Positions 26,246 to 35,090 of a stretch of 44,084 bases of DNA are shown here, piece after piece. Under the pieces are notes generated by a model that saw nothing but the letters and a program-made list of their open reading frames with translations, was not told where the DNA came from and ran no database searches. Position 1 is the first letter of the stretch. Each line of letters starts with the position of its first letter. Location of the stretch: assembly GCA_040754625.1 (NCBI GenBank), contig JBFMCF010000093.1, forward strand, positions 1 through 44,084, given 5' to 3'. Both the position numbers and the translations under genes were made by a program. The stretch comes from a bacterium. GTDB lineage: Bacteria > JACRDZ01 > JAQUKH01.

Positions 26246-26935
26246 TTACTTTAAAAATCTTTTCTTTAATCCTCCGAAACCAAATAAGCCGGTTGCCAGA
26301 CTTCCCAGTAAAAGCATTGTGCCGGGTTCAGGGACTTGAGTATTAGAATCTTCAACGTTCATATTATCCACACTTGGCCAGTATACATATGAACCGGCAG
26401 GAACGGGTAATCCTCCATCACTTGGCGGTAAATCATACATCGGGTTCCATGGATTTGCGGTCCCCCATGGAGCGTAAAAAATAAGTTTGCTTACGTTGTC
26501 CGTCTCAACGGAGACTGTAAGCCAGGTGTTCCAGTCTGTGTAGTTTGTTAAATCGGCAGTTCCGCTCCAGACTTCATTATTGTTATTGTCAAATGCCGCA
26601 ATATTCATCGGCCCAAAAGTATGCCTGGAATCCTGGTAGCCCGGAGTGGGCAGACCGTTTATTTCAAATTGTTTTAAGTATTTAGGAGTGTCAAATATCA
26701 GATAATCATTGCCGGCATAACCCTGCATAAAAAGATGCCCGCCGCCGTAACCATTCCACCATGCGTTATAACTTAAAGTAAGCCCGTATTCTTCATATCT
26801 CCATTCAGGGGGATGATCATAGGAATCCCAGCCGGAAGGCATATTATCGAATGTCATGATGTAACAATAAGAAGCATTAATTAAAAGCAGAAAAAACAAT
26901 AAACAAGCGGTTAAAACACCTTTCATTTTTTTCAT
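26246..26935 (-). CDS. PEP-CTERM-anchored exported protein
   Basis: 229 residues with a signal peptide (about 1-25), a Trp/Tyr/Asn-rich beta-type body that I cannot assign further, and a C-terminal sorting signal: VPEPGTMLLLGSLATGLFG followed by a basic tail. Exosortase is expected to process such proteins at the cell envelope, typically in exopolysaccharide-producing Gram-negatives. No exosortase gene is in the window. It converges on the activase gene with a gap of four bases. A GGGGGATGG lies upstream of the start. Confidence 0.88.
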   Translation of the reverse strand: MKKMKGVLTACLLFFLLLINASYCYIMTFDNMPSGWDSYDHPPEWRYEEYGLTLSYNAWWNGYGGGHLFMQGYAGNDYLIFDTPKYLKQFEINGLPTPGYQDSRHTFGPMNIAAFDNNNNEVWSGTADLTNYTDWNTWLTVSVETDNVSKLIFYAPWGTANPWNPMYDLPPSDGGLPVPAGSYVYWPSVDNMNVEDSNTQVPEPGTMLLLGSLATGLFGFGGLKKRFLK

Positions 26936-27136
26936 AATTTTCCATCCCCCTTTTGAAGTTTCTTAAAATCGCAAATTATCTTGGCTTAAAAAAACTAACA
27001 TAAATTATATCATGATAAAATATATAAGTAAAGGATTATTTTATTGATTGTTATTGCTGTTATAAAATCGGATAGAATGTTTCAGCAAAAAAGGGTAAAA
27101 TATAAAATTATTTATGGGAAAGTTTGGGCAGGCCCG

Positions 27137-28366
27137 ATGATTAAGAGCAAAGAAAAACAAACCGCGATAATGCTGATAATTCTTTTTGGTATTATCAGTT
27201 TATTCGGGGATATTATTTATGAAGGCGCGCGCAGTGTCTATGGCCCATTTGCCAAAATCATCGGAATGGACATCGTCTTACTCGGATTTATAACCGGTAT
27301 GGCAGAATTTCTCGGCTACTTTATCAGGTTCATTTCCGGTTATCTTTCCGATAAAACAAAGGCTTACTGGATATTTACGATTGCCGGATATGGAATGATT
27401 ATAAGCATTCCTCTCCTGTCGATGGCCTCTGTATGGCAGACTGTCGCGATATTAATTATCTGTGAAAGGCTGGGCAAGGCTGTGAGGAGCCCCGCTAAAG
27501 ATACTATTTTATCAAGCATAGTAGGGCCGGTCGGGACCGGATGGGGTTTTGCGCTGCATGAAGCTATGGACCAAACTGGCGCGATTATCGGGCCTTTGAT
27601 TTTTACCGGAATATTTCTTGCCGGAACAGGGGCCGTAAAAACCATATCGGATTACCAGATGGGGTTCCGGCTGCTGTGGATACCATTTATAATTGTTATG
27701 ATAGCTGTGCTGCTGGCGTTTTTAAAAGCGCCTGATCCTGGAAAATTTGAAGCCAAATTTGATTTGCAAAACCCTCCCGGTAAATTATCAAAGATATTCT
27801 GGTTGTATGCAATTTTTACTTTTGTTACAACACTGGGTTTTGTGAGCTTTGTAATATTGGGATACCATTTTAAAGACAAGGGTATAATCAGCGACGCGCA
27901 AATTCCCGTGTTTTATTCAATAGCGATGGGTCTTGACGCGGTTGCGGCCTTGATAATCGGGAGAATTTATGACAGGTTGAAAGAAAAATATAATAATGAA
28001 AGGGCGGGGACCAAGATTCTTTTTATAATCCCCCTGTTTACCTTGTTTATCCCTTTTTTCGGTTTTATGAAAAATATTTTATTTATCACAATAGCTGTTG
28101 TGTTATGGGGTATTGTAATGGGAACCCATGAAACCATTATGAAATCAACAATTGCCGACTTAACGCATTTTAAGAAAAGAGGGCTGGGGTACGGGATATT
28201 TAACATGGTGTATGGGCTCGCGGTGTTTTTTGGAAGTTTATTAATGGGGCTGTTATATAAAATCCACATAACATTAATAATAATACTGGTTATAAATGTT
28301 GAAATTGCGGCTTTAGTTATATATTTCGTATTGCTTAAAGAGGCTAAGGAGAGAGAGGCAAATTGA
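27137..28366 (+). CDS. Major facilitator superfamily transporter
   Basis: About 409 residues with some 11-12 membrane helices. It has the MFS loop motif after helix 2 in GYLSDKTKAYW, and ERLGKAVRSPAKDT in the middle of the first half. The substrate cannot be read from the sequence. ATG 27137 (MIKSKEKQTAIML) is preferred; an in-frame TTG at 27044 would add 31 residues before the first helix. No partner gene is adjacent. Confidence 0.8.
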   Translation: MIKSKEKQTAIMLIILFGIISLFGDIIYEGARSVYGPFAKIIGMDIVLLGFITGMAEFLGYFIRFISGYLSDKTKAYWIFTIAGYGMIISIPLLSMASVWQTVAILIICERLGKAVRSPAKDTILSSIVGPVGTGWGFALHEAMDQTGAIIGPLIFTGIFLAGTGAVKTISDYQMGFRLLWIPFIIVMIAVLLAFLKAPDPGKFEAKFDLQNPPGKLSKIFWLYAIFTFVTTLGFVSFVILGYHFKDKGIISDAQIPVFYSIAMGLDAVAALIIGRIYDRLKEKYNNERAGTKILFIIPLFTLFIPFFGFMKNILFITIAVVLWGIVMGTHETIMKSTIADLTHFKKRGLGYGIFNMVYGLAVFFGSLLMGLLYKIHITLIIILVINVEIAALVIYFVLLKEAKEREAN

Positions 28367-28437
28367 ATCGCAAAAAAGTTAACAAGCTGTATTTCCTAAA
28401 AAGTGCTCAGGATAAGGAGCCTAACACTCCCTGGCCG

Positions 28438-30408
28438 TTAAGATAATCTTCTTTCAGGCTCGAGTTTGCTTCCAAAATTGCGTTTTATTTCTTCAATGGT
28501 CTGTGAAATGTTTTCTAATCTGGCGGAATAGCGTAACTTTATGCGGGACTCAAAATCTTTCAACTGTTCCAGCAATTTATAGAGGCTGTTGTCATCTATC
28601 CTTTGGATGTTCACGATATTAAGAACAATATCGGCCTTTTTTTCCCTGATAAATAAACCAGACAGTTTATGCTGTAAATTTTTCACGTTTATCGAATCCA
28701 GGATACCGTGCAGTTCCAGGTGTATATTATTGCCTGAGACAGCGTTCTTTAATTTGATTTCAAGCGTGTTAAGAGTAAGGTCGGGCAGGAGTTTTCCTTT
28801 TAATACCGCGGGGAAAAAGTTAAACTCAGGTTTGTGGTATCTTGTATAATGCGTTTTCGGCTGTTTAACATCGCCCGCTGTTTTTAATTTAAAATATTCT
28901 TTAACGGCATAAAGATAAGCTCCAAGCGTCAATAACTTCTGCTTTATGGTTTTTGGCCCCAGGGTTTTTTCATATAAGCTTATGACCCGTTCCGTTATTT
29001 TTCTTGTGAGGGTATTCGGCATAAAAGTTTTCAGGACATTCAGGAGAGGATAATACCGCACACAGTTTTCCCTTAACTGGTTATTCCGCATTTTGAGCCA
29101 CGGGTCATCCCGGTATTTTTGCGTGTAAAGATACCCCTGCATGTTTGTTTCAACCATTCTTAGTATAGAAGGCCCCAGCTCGCGGTAGTCTTTAAGAAAT
29201 GCGTCGCGAAGGTATATCTCAGACTCTTCAGGCGTGAATTCAGGGTGTTTAAACCAAAGGCGGTGCTGGCCGTGCCATTCTTCGTAAGGGACATCTTCGC
29301 GCAAAAGCCCTTTTTTCTTATAATCAAGATATAGCTGTGTCTGAGGGAGAGGGCCAAGCTGCATGAATTGGACAAAATCAGGCCTTAAGTCCAGCGTGTA
29401 ATCAACATCCTCCCAGATGGTTTTTTTGTCATGATGTTCCTGGAAAAGTATTGTAGAGGCAAGGACGGAAATTCCATGGTTTCTCAATTCAGTAAAGAGC
29501 TTTTTCATGTCTATATTTTTATTTTTTGTATAGCAGTAGTCTTTGGATTCAACACCGATCCATATAAACCTTATGCCTATTTCAAACATGAATTTGACCC
29601 CAACTTCATTTATCGTTTCAGCCGAGGAGAAAACCCCGAAATAATAATGTTTTTTATGGGTTTTCATTAACTCCAGGAGTTCAATGGCCCTGTTTTTGGA
29701 TTTAAGAAAATTTTCATCCATGACAAAGAAATCAACGCATCCAAGTTCATTTTCCATTTTTCGCATGACGTTAAACATCTCGAGGCTGGTTTTAAAGAAA
29801 GGAGTGTATTTAAAGCTAAACATGTGGGTTGTACAGCAGAAACGGCACCCGTTGGGGCATCCCACACCGGGCAAAAGAACGCCTGTTGTGTCGTTTATGG
29901 GTATGCCCATGATTTTCCTGTTGTCCGATGAAGAAAGTGAGACATGCTTTACCGGGGCGTCTTCAGGCTCCCCGAATATTTTACGAAGGCCTGTTACTCC
30001 TTCGCCTTTTACAATATGGTCGCAATCTATCATCTTTTCAAGGCCGGGTATATGCGTGCCGTGGCCACCAAGGATTATTTTTGATTTTGGGGAATATTCG
30101 CGGATAAGTTCGCACATTTTTTTAGCTTTTATGAAATTAGGTGTGATAAAGGAAATGCCGACATAATCATACCCTTTTTTGATTTCCCTGATAAAACGTT
30201 TTATGGACGGGAAATCCAAAACGGTACTCGGCATGTTAACGTTCTCGGCCAATAAATAAAGGTTAAAGCTTTTATGATGGTAACGGAAGGAGAAAATTCC
30301 CTGCTCTCTCGTGACCTGATTATGGAAAAGCTCCATAATATTTTCTTTGCGGCCGTATTCATCGTCGACCCCGTAAGGTTTAAAAACTGAGGACAATAAT
30401 AACTTCAC
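28438..30408 (-). CDS. B12-binding radical SAM protein with C-terminal STAS-like domain
   Basis: 656 residues. The N-terminal cobalamin-binding-type Rossmann domain (about 55-150) contains ILGGHGTHIPG. The radical SAM barrel (about 175-400) has the cluster motif CPNGCRFC (Cys184, 188, 191). A helical region follows (400-540), then a STAS-like alpha/beta domain (about 560-645, including LHGILDSINVKNLQHKL). The cobalamin-ligand motif DxHxxG is not visible, so B12 binding is doubtful. The substrate is unknown. The start is GTG 30408 with AGGAGG (complement of 30418-30423). An inverted repeat can mask both. Confidence 0.8.
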   Translation of the reverse strand: MKLLLSSVFKPYGVDDEYGRKENIMELFHNQVTREQGIFSFRYHHKSFNLYLLAENVNMPSTVLDFPSIKRFIREIKKGYDYVGISFITPNFIKAKKMCELIREYSPKSKIILGGHGTHIPGLEKMIDCDHIVKGEGVTGLRKIFGEPEDAPVKHVSLSSSDNRKIMGIPINDTTGVLLPGVGCPNGCRFCCTTHMFSFKYTPFFKTSLEMFNVMRKMENELGCVDFFVMDENFLKSKNRAIELLELMKTHKKHYYFGVFSSAETINEVGVKFMFEIGIRFIWIGVESKDYCYTKNKNIDMKKLFTELRNHGISVLASTILFQEHHDKKTIWEDVDYTLDLRPDFVQFMQLGPLPQTQLYLDYKKKGLLREDVPYEEWHGQHRLWFKHPEFTPEESEIYLRDAFLKDYRELGPSILRMVETNMQGYLYTQKYRDDPWLKMRNNQLRENCVRYYPLLNVLKTFMPNTLTRKITERVISLYEKTLGPKTIKQKLLTLGAYLYAVKEYFKLKTAGDVKQPKTHYTRYHKPEFNFFPAVLKGKLLPDLTLNTLEIKLKNAVSGNNIHLELHGILDSINVKNLQHKLSGLFIREKKADIVLNIVNIQRIDDNSLYKLLEQLKDFESRIKLRYSARLENISQTIEEIKRNFGSKLEPERRLS

Positions 30409-30486
30409 CCAGCCCTTCCTCCTATTAGTATTCCTAAACTAACTATTAACCCTAATCCTTCCTTTTATTATTCAGGAAGGGCTGGG
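30408..30486 (-). promoter_or_regulatory. Hairpin that can mask the radical SAM gene's RBS and start codon
   Basis: CCCAGCCCTTCCT (30408-30420) pairs perfectly with AGGAAGGGCTGGG (30474-30486), with a 53-nt loop. In the mRNA the downstream arm covers part of the Shine-Dalgarno AGGAGG and the first base of the GTG start. This may be a regulatory switch or an intergenic repeat that happens to lie there. Confidence 0.5.
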
Positions 30487-30561
30487 TTCATTTTCTATTA
30501 TCAGTTATTATATATTTAATATGCTGAATTGTAAAGATAAATATTTCCCCCATCCTTCCTA

Positions 30562-30833
30562 GTGCTCTGGCAAATTAATTTTTGATAGATAGAATGCCCC
30601 AGATTTGAGACAATTTCGACGAAGGACGACGCGATGTATCCGCAGTGATACATCAAGGAGGAGTGAGGAAGAAATTGACCAAAGATGGGCATTCCCGAAG
30701 GGCAGGGCTCTTTTGCCCTGCTTCTGCGTTGCTCGTCGCTTACCATACCGCAGAGGGTATGTTGCGCTACGAGCGCCTTGAATCAGGACAAAATAGCCTC
30801 TGCTATCTATCAAAAATTAACTTGCCAGAGCAC
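30562..30833. mobile_element. MITE-like element with 31-bp inverted ends and TA duplication
   Basis: 272 bases. The ends begin GTGCTCTGGCAA and match over 31 bases with one mismatch. TA flanks both sides (30560-30561 and 30834-30835), the target duplication of IS630/mariner-type elements. It has no coding capacity. The interior carries three hairpins: GATGTATC/GATACATC (30633-30654), GCAGGGC/GCCCTGC (30702-30721) and CATACC/GGTATG (30744-30761). A single similar end lies at 40425. Confidence 0.75.
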
Positions 30834-30836
30834 TAT

Positions 30837-31009
30837 AAGCGGTTTCATAAGTTTCTTCTACTACAGTTAGCTACAGGACTTATGCACTGCGTTATCGGCA
30901 CAAAATGTCCTCGACATAGCACTGCTATGCCTCCGGGCATTTTGCGCCTGCTGCCTTGTTCATAAGTCCTTCGCTTAACTTCGTGACGAATCGACTTATG
31001 AAATCGCTT
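30837..31009. mobile_element. Second MITE-like element, adjacent to the first
   Basis: The ends AAGCGGTTTCATAAGT (30837-30852) and ACTTATGAAATCGCTT (30994-31009) are inverted with one mismatch. An inner inverted pair AGGACTTATG (30875-30884) and CATAAGTCCT (30961-30970) encloses a long imperfect hairpin with CATAGCA-C-TGCTATG at its tip. No target duplication is clear. There is no gene in 30409-31097; this element and the one before it account for most of the gap. Confidence 0.65.
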
Positions 31010-31097
31010 CTAAAAAATCCCCGTGGAATGCCGATAAATTTAAGTAGTATTTTGCTTTAAATCAAATCGTAAATAATGTTTTATAATAAAACGCGAA

Positions 31098-32582
31098 ATG
31101 AACATAAAACACAAAACATTTTCCGGCGGGTATAAACTGAAAAATTTTGAGGGGGAGCCGAAAGAGACCCTGATTGAGCTTGGAATCCCGGAAATGGTGG
31201 CTATTCCTTTAAAGCAGGGTTTTGGGAAAGAAGTCCCCCCGGTTGTCCGGCAGGGGCAGAGAGTGAAAGCAGGCCAGATTATCGGCAGGGATGACGATTC
31301 GATTTCAACTCCCGTCCACGCGAGTATCGGAGGGATTGTCGAGGAAATAAAAAAAATAGATTACCTGCATGGAAAAGTAGATGCCGTAGTGATAAAATCA
31401 GATGGTTCTGCCGATTGGCAGTCCCTGCAGGGCCATAATTACGATTGGAAAGGAAAATCTTCCGAAAAAATTGAAGAATCATTGTATTTATCAGGTGTTA
31501 CCGCTTTGAACAGGGGAGGCATTCCCACCCGCTATAAGAGTTCCCCGATTTTCCCCGGACAGGTTCAGGACGTAATTATTCATGGGATTGGTTCAGATGT
31601 ATACAGCCTTTCTTCATTTTTATTATTGAAAGACTCATGGATTTCTAATTTTGTCGACGGCATAAAAATTCTAAAAAAGATTATGCCCGGCGCACGGTTT
31701 CATATCGCCTTCGGCGAAGGCAGGGGAACATTAATAGAAAAAATTTACAGCCTTCTGGATGATGAAACCGTTACGTTTTACAGCCTGGCCTCAAAATACC
31801 CGCAGGCATTCGACGAAATCCTTATTTCCACGATTTTAGGGAAGACTTTTCCTTACGGAAAAATACCGACGGACATCGGCGTGGTGGTTTTTCATATACA
31901 GAATGTCATCCAGGTTTACGAGGCCGTTACAATGGGGAAACCCTTCATAGAAAGGACCATCGCCCTTTGCGGCCATGGATTCAGAGAAAGTTTGTATGTT
32001 AAGACGCGGATAGGGACACCGGTGGAATATATTATTAAAGGAAGAATAAATGAAGACGAGGATTTGCGGTTTGTAATAAACAGCCTTTTGAACGGCATTG
32101 GGATTATGGATTTATCCCTGCCTTTAGACCGGACGTGTTACAAGATAATTTCAGTTTCAGAAAAAAAACCGGAAGAAATTTTTCCTTTTATAAAACTTGG
32201 TTTTGGCGATGACTCCTATTCAAACACGTTCCCGCCCAATGTTTTAGGTTTTAAAAAAATCATAAATACCAATATGCGCGGGGAGAGAAGGGCATGCGTG
32301 TCCTGCGGGTTTTGCGAGGAGGTCTGCCCTGTCGGGATAATACCGCATCTTATTTATAAATATTTTGAAAAAGGAATTATTGACGAAACGCTGATGACCC
32401 TTAAAATGTTCAGTTGTGTGGGATGTAATCTTTGCAGTTACGTCTGCCCTTCAAAAATACCGGTGTCAAAATATATCATGGAAGGGAAACTGAAACTCAT
32501 CAATGAAGGCCGCGACGCGTTTTCGTTTAAGCTGCCTTATGTTGATTTGAAAGGGTTTGAGGAGTACAGGGGAATTAAATAA
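31098..32582 (+). CDS. RnfC/NqrA-like iron-sulfur subunit of an NQR-type complex
   Basis: 494 residues. The N-terminal half is RnfC-like (IPLKQGFGKEVPPVVRQGQ, then STPVHASIGGIVE). The C-terminus has two [4Fe-4S] motifs: CVSCGFCEEVCP (about 400) and CVGCNLCSYVCPSK (about 440). The RnfC flavin/NADH motifs are degenerate: GGAGFPT has become RGGIPT (about 140) and the following ECEPY has become GSDVY. The segment NTNMRGERRA and the CSYVCPSK ending recall NqrA. It occupies the nqrA/rnfC position of the operon. A TATAAT at 31082-31087, only 10 bases before ATG 31098, suggests a nearly leaderless transcript. Confidence 0.8.
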   Translation: MNIKHKTFSGGYKLKNFEGEPKETLIELGIPEMVAIPLKQGFGKEVPPVVRQGQRVKAGQIIGRDDDSISTPVHASIGGIVEEIKKIDYLHGKVDAVVIKSDGSADWQSLQGHNYDWKGKSSEKIEESLYLSGVTALNRGGIPTRYKSSPIFPGQVQDVIIHGIGSDVYSLSSFLLLKDSWISNFVDGIKILKKIMPGARFHIAFGEGRGTLIEKIYSLLDDETVTFYSLASKYPQAFDEILISTILGKTFPYGKIPTDIGVVVFHIQNVIQVYEAVTMGKPFIERTIALCGHGFRESLYVKTRIGTPVEYIIKGRINEDEDLRFVINSLLNGIGIMDLSLPLDRTCYKIISVSEKKPEEIFPFIKLGFGDDSYSNTFPPNVLGFKKIINTNMRGERRACVSCGFCEEVCPVGIIPHLIYKYFEKGIIDETLMTLKMFSCVGCNLCSYVCPSKIPVSKYIMEGKLKLINEGRDAFSFKLPYVDLKGFEEYRGIK

Positions 32583-32598
32583 TAAGTACACTGGGTCG

Positions 32599-32667
32599 CC
32601 AGTGCACCATGTCGCCAGTTGAGAAGAAAAGAAATTCTTTTTGAAAAACTGGTGACATAGTGACTGG
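32599..32667. repeat. Hairpin of CCAGT/GTCGCCAGTT words between subunit genes
   Basis: The 22-base arm at 32599-32620 pairs imperfectly with 32647-32667 (AACTGGTGACATAGTGACTGG). It sits in the gap between the first subunit and nqrB and is built from repeated ACTGG/CACCAG words. Confidence 0.65.
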
Positions 32668-32692
32668 TTCTCTGGTGCTCGGTATAATTATT

Positions 32693-33682
32693 ATGGAATC
32701 AAAAAATACACATTTGAAAATTTTGTCCAATGTAGTTAAAGGGATTCTTTACGGTACGGATTCAAGGACGGAGCACGCGCCGCACATCCTGGACCACTTG
32801 GAATTGAAGCGGTATATGTTCTTCGTGATTATCGCGCTTATGCCGAGTGTGATAGCGTCGGTATATTTTTTCGGGACAAGGGTAATAAAAATCATTCTTG
32901 TTTCCTATATTTTCGGCGGAATAGTTGAAGTGGCGTTCGCCCTTATAAGGAAAAAGGACATTGAAGAGGGTTTTTTTGTCACGGGACTGATTTTCCCGCT
33001 TATCCTGCCGCCTACCGTGCCTTTATGGATTGTTGCTTCAGGGATCATATTCGGGACATTTTTCGGGAAAGAGGTTTTCGGGGGCACAGGTAGAAATATT
33101 TTTAATCCCGCATTAACCGGGAGGGTGTTTATTACAATCGCTTTTCCTGAAATCATGACGGCAAGCTGGCAGGTCCCGCTGACGGACGCGATAACTTCCG
33201 CGACACCCCTTACAATGTTTAAAACCGAACATTTTATTACATCATACCGCGACCTTTTAATGGGAAATGTTTCAGGAAGCCTTGGGGAAACTTTTCGCTT
33301 GGGAATAATTATAGGCGGTGTGTTTTTAATGTGGACAAAGGTCAGCAACTGGCGTGTCCCTTTTTCATATCTTGGTTCAGTCTTTATGTTTTCACTGGCC
33401 GGGAACATGCTTTTCCCGTCTAAGATAGCGCCTTTTTTATTCCAGCTTTTGTCAGGCGGGCTTTTATTTTGCGCAATGTTTATGGCAACCGATCCTGTAA
33501 CTTCGCCTTTTACAAGGGAGGGTAAATATGTCTTTGGGGTCCTGTGCGGGCTTTTTACGGTTTTAATACGAAGCTTTTCAGGTTATGTGGAGGGCGTGAT
33601 GTTCAGCATTCTTTTAATGAACGCGTTCAGCCCTTTGATAGACCAGGTTATTTTGAAGATAAAATATAAGCCGCTGGCATGA
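32693..33682 (+). CDS. nqrB: NqrB-type membrane subunit
   Basis: 329 residues with about nine membrane helices. It resembles NqrB more than RnfD: GKEVFGGTGRNIFNPALTGR, MATDPVTSPFT and YVEGVMFSILLMNAFSPLID. The covalent FMN site appears as TSATPLT (about residues 164-170), where the usual motif is SGATPL. In NQR and RNF this subunit carries flavins and forms part of the ion path. ATG 32693 is preferred over the in-frame GTG 32660, which falls in the inverted repeat. Confidence 0.88.
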   Translation: MESKNTHLKILSNVVKGILYGTDSRTEHAPHILDHLELKRYMFFVIIALMPSVIASVYFFGTRVIKIILVSYIFGGIVEVAFALIRKKDIEEGFFVTGLIFPLILPPTVPLWIVASGIIFGTFFGKEVFGGTGRNIFNPALTGRVFITIAFPEIMTASWQVPLTDAITSATPLTMFKTEHFITSYRDLLMGNVSGSLGETFRLGIIIGGVFLMWTKVSNWRVPFSYLGSVFMFSLAGNMLFPSKIAPFLFQLLSGGLLFCAMFMATDPVTSPFTREGKYVFGVLCGLFTVLIRSFSGYVEGVMFSILLMNAFSPLIDQVILKIKYKPLA

Positions 33683-33725
33683 TATAAAAGAAAACTAAAG
33701 AACGGAAAATACCCAGGAGAATGGT

Positions 33726-34316
33726 GTGAAGGAAAAAATTAAAATGGTTATATTTGTCGTTATACTGGGGACAGTGTGCACTTTTTCCCTTGTGGCCATA
33801 AACGGTTATACGGCGCCGATTGTCGAGAAGAATAAGGAAATAAAAATCAAAAAAAGTCTTTTAGAGGCGTATGGTATTTCTTATGAAAAGGGAAATAAAG
33901 AAAATATAGAAAAAATTTTCATGGAAAATGTAACTGTATCCGGGAATGAAGGCAAAAAAATTTATATTAATAAGGATAAAGAAACAGCCTTTGAATTCGC
34001 GGGCTCCGGGCTCTGGGGGCCGATTACAGGTGTTATTTCTTTTATGCCGGACCTCGAAACAATTAAAAACATTGTGATAATCCACCAGGAAGAGACCCCG
34101 GGGCTGGGCGGGAGGATAGGTGAGAAGGCGTATCTTGACAAATTTAAAGATAAAAAATTTCTGCCGGACATAAAAATAGTCCCGCCGGGAAAAGCGCAGA
34201 AAGAAAATGAGATTGACGGGATTACCGGCGCGACAATGACGGTTAAGGCGTTTGAGAAACTGGTTAATAAACAGGTGGAAATGTATAGGAATAGTTTGAA
34301 AAGCAAAAAAAATTGA
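33726..34316 (+). CDS. nqrC: NqrC/RnfG-type FMN-binding subunit
   Basis: 196 residues with one N-terminal membrane anchor (about 5-27) and a periplasmic FMN-binding domain. The covalent attachment motif is TGATMT in DGITGATMTVKAFEKLV (about residues 164-180). The conserved HQEETPGLGGRIGE and LWGPITGVISF are present. It passes electrons between membrane flavins. GTG 33726 has AGGAGA at 33715-33720. A gap with hairpins separates it from nqrD. Confidence 0.9.
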   Translation: MKEKIKMVIFVVILGTVCTFSLVAINGYTAPIVEKNKEIKIKKSLLEAYGISYEKGNKENIEKIFMENVTVSGNEGKKIYINKDKETAFEFAGSGLWGPITGVISFMPDLETIKNIVIIHQEETPGLGGRIGEKAYLDKFKDKKFLPDIKIVPPGKAQKENEIDGITGATMTVKAFEKLVNKQVEMYRNSLKSKKN

Positions 34317-34336
34317 ATTTATTTTTTTGCTCAAAT

Positions 34337-34412
34337 AACCCCTATTAATCTCCCCTTATCAGGGGAGTAATTCGTGTTATCCCCCCTGGTAAGGGGGAAT
34401 AAAAAGGGGGTT
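34337..34412. repeat. Paired CTCCCC/GGGGAG hairpins between nqrC and nqrD
   Basis: CTCCCC-TTATCA-GGGGAG (34350-34367) and CCCCC-TGGTAA-GGGGG (34382-34397) are adjacent hairpins. They are enclosed by CCCC (34339-34342) and GGGGG (34406-34410), which can pair. The same words recur at 38534-38625. Confidence 0.7.
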
Positions 34413-34424
34413 AAAATACAGAAT

Positions 34425-35090
34425 ATGTCAAAGATAACCCAATCCAAAAGCTATAAAGTTCTCATGGACGGCCTCTGGAACGACCATCCCGTCTGCAGTA
34501 TGATACTTGGGATATGTTCGTCCCTTGCCATAACAAACAAGCTTGAAAATGCCATTGTTATGGGATTGGGCGTAACATTCTGCCTGGTTTGCACCGCGGT
34601 TTTTATTTCGGCGATGCGGAATTTTATACCGTCGCACGCGAGAATGATAGTTTACATGATTGTTATAGCCTCATTTGTCATAATAGTCGACAGGTTTATA
34701 AAAGCGTATTATCCCGATATAAGCGAGGCAATCGGGCCTTATATCGGTTTAATAATTACCAATTGCATTCTTATGGGAAGGGCGGAAGCGTTTGCGATAA
34801 AAAACGGTATTTTTTACTCGGTTTTGGATGGGATTGGTTATGGGCTTGGATACACTTACACGTTAGTTGTTTTTTCGGTCATCAGGGAATCGTTTGGTTT
34901 TGGAAGCATATTGGGAATGAGGGTCATGCCTCAGAATTGGACAAACTGGGTGGTTATGGTCATGGCACCGGGCGCGTTTTTTGTTTTAAGCCTTTATTTA
35001 TGGATATATAAGACATTGAGAAGCGTTCGCGTAGAAAGGAAAAGTGTTGTTAACAAGGGGCATGACCTCTTGTTGAGGAGTAAAAAGTGA
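34425..35090 (+). CDS. nqrD: NqrD-type membrane subunit
   Basis: 221 residues with about six membrane helices. NqrD-like features are HPVCSMILGICSSLAITNK, GLIITNCILMGRAEAFAIKN and SVLDGIGYGLGYTYTL. Together with NqrE it forms the inverted-repeat pair at the pump core. ATG 34425 is preferred to an in-frame start at 34374, which lies in the hairpin repeats. The end overlaps nqrE by four bases (GTGA). Confidence 0.9.
   Translation: MSKITQSKSYKVLMDGLWNDHPVCSMILGICSSLAITNKLENAIVMGLGVTFCLVCTAVFISAMRNFIPSHARMIVYMIVIASFVIIVDRFIKAYYPDISEAIGPYIGLIITNCILMGRAEAFAIKNGIFYSVLDGIGYGLGYTYTLVVFSVIRESFGFGSILGMRVMPQNWTNWVVMVMAPGAFFVLSLYLWIYKTLRSVRVERKSVVNKGHDLLLRSKK

Noticed and set aside
29684-30166. Plus-strand 160-codon frame over the radical SAM gene
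   Set aside because: It is antisense to the N-terminal domains with clear motifs; no RBS or family resemblance.
33861-34334. Minus-strand 157-codon frame over nqrC
   Set aside because: It is the shadow of a well-supported gene, rich in Phe and Asn codons from AT-rich antisense, with no motif.
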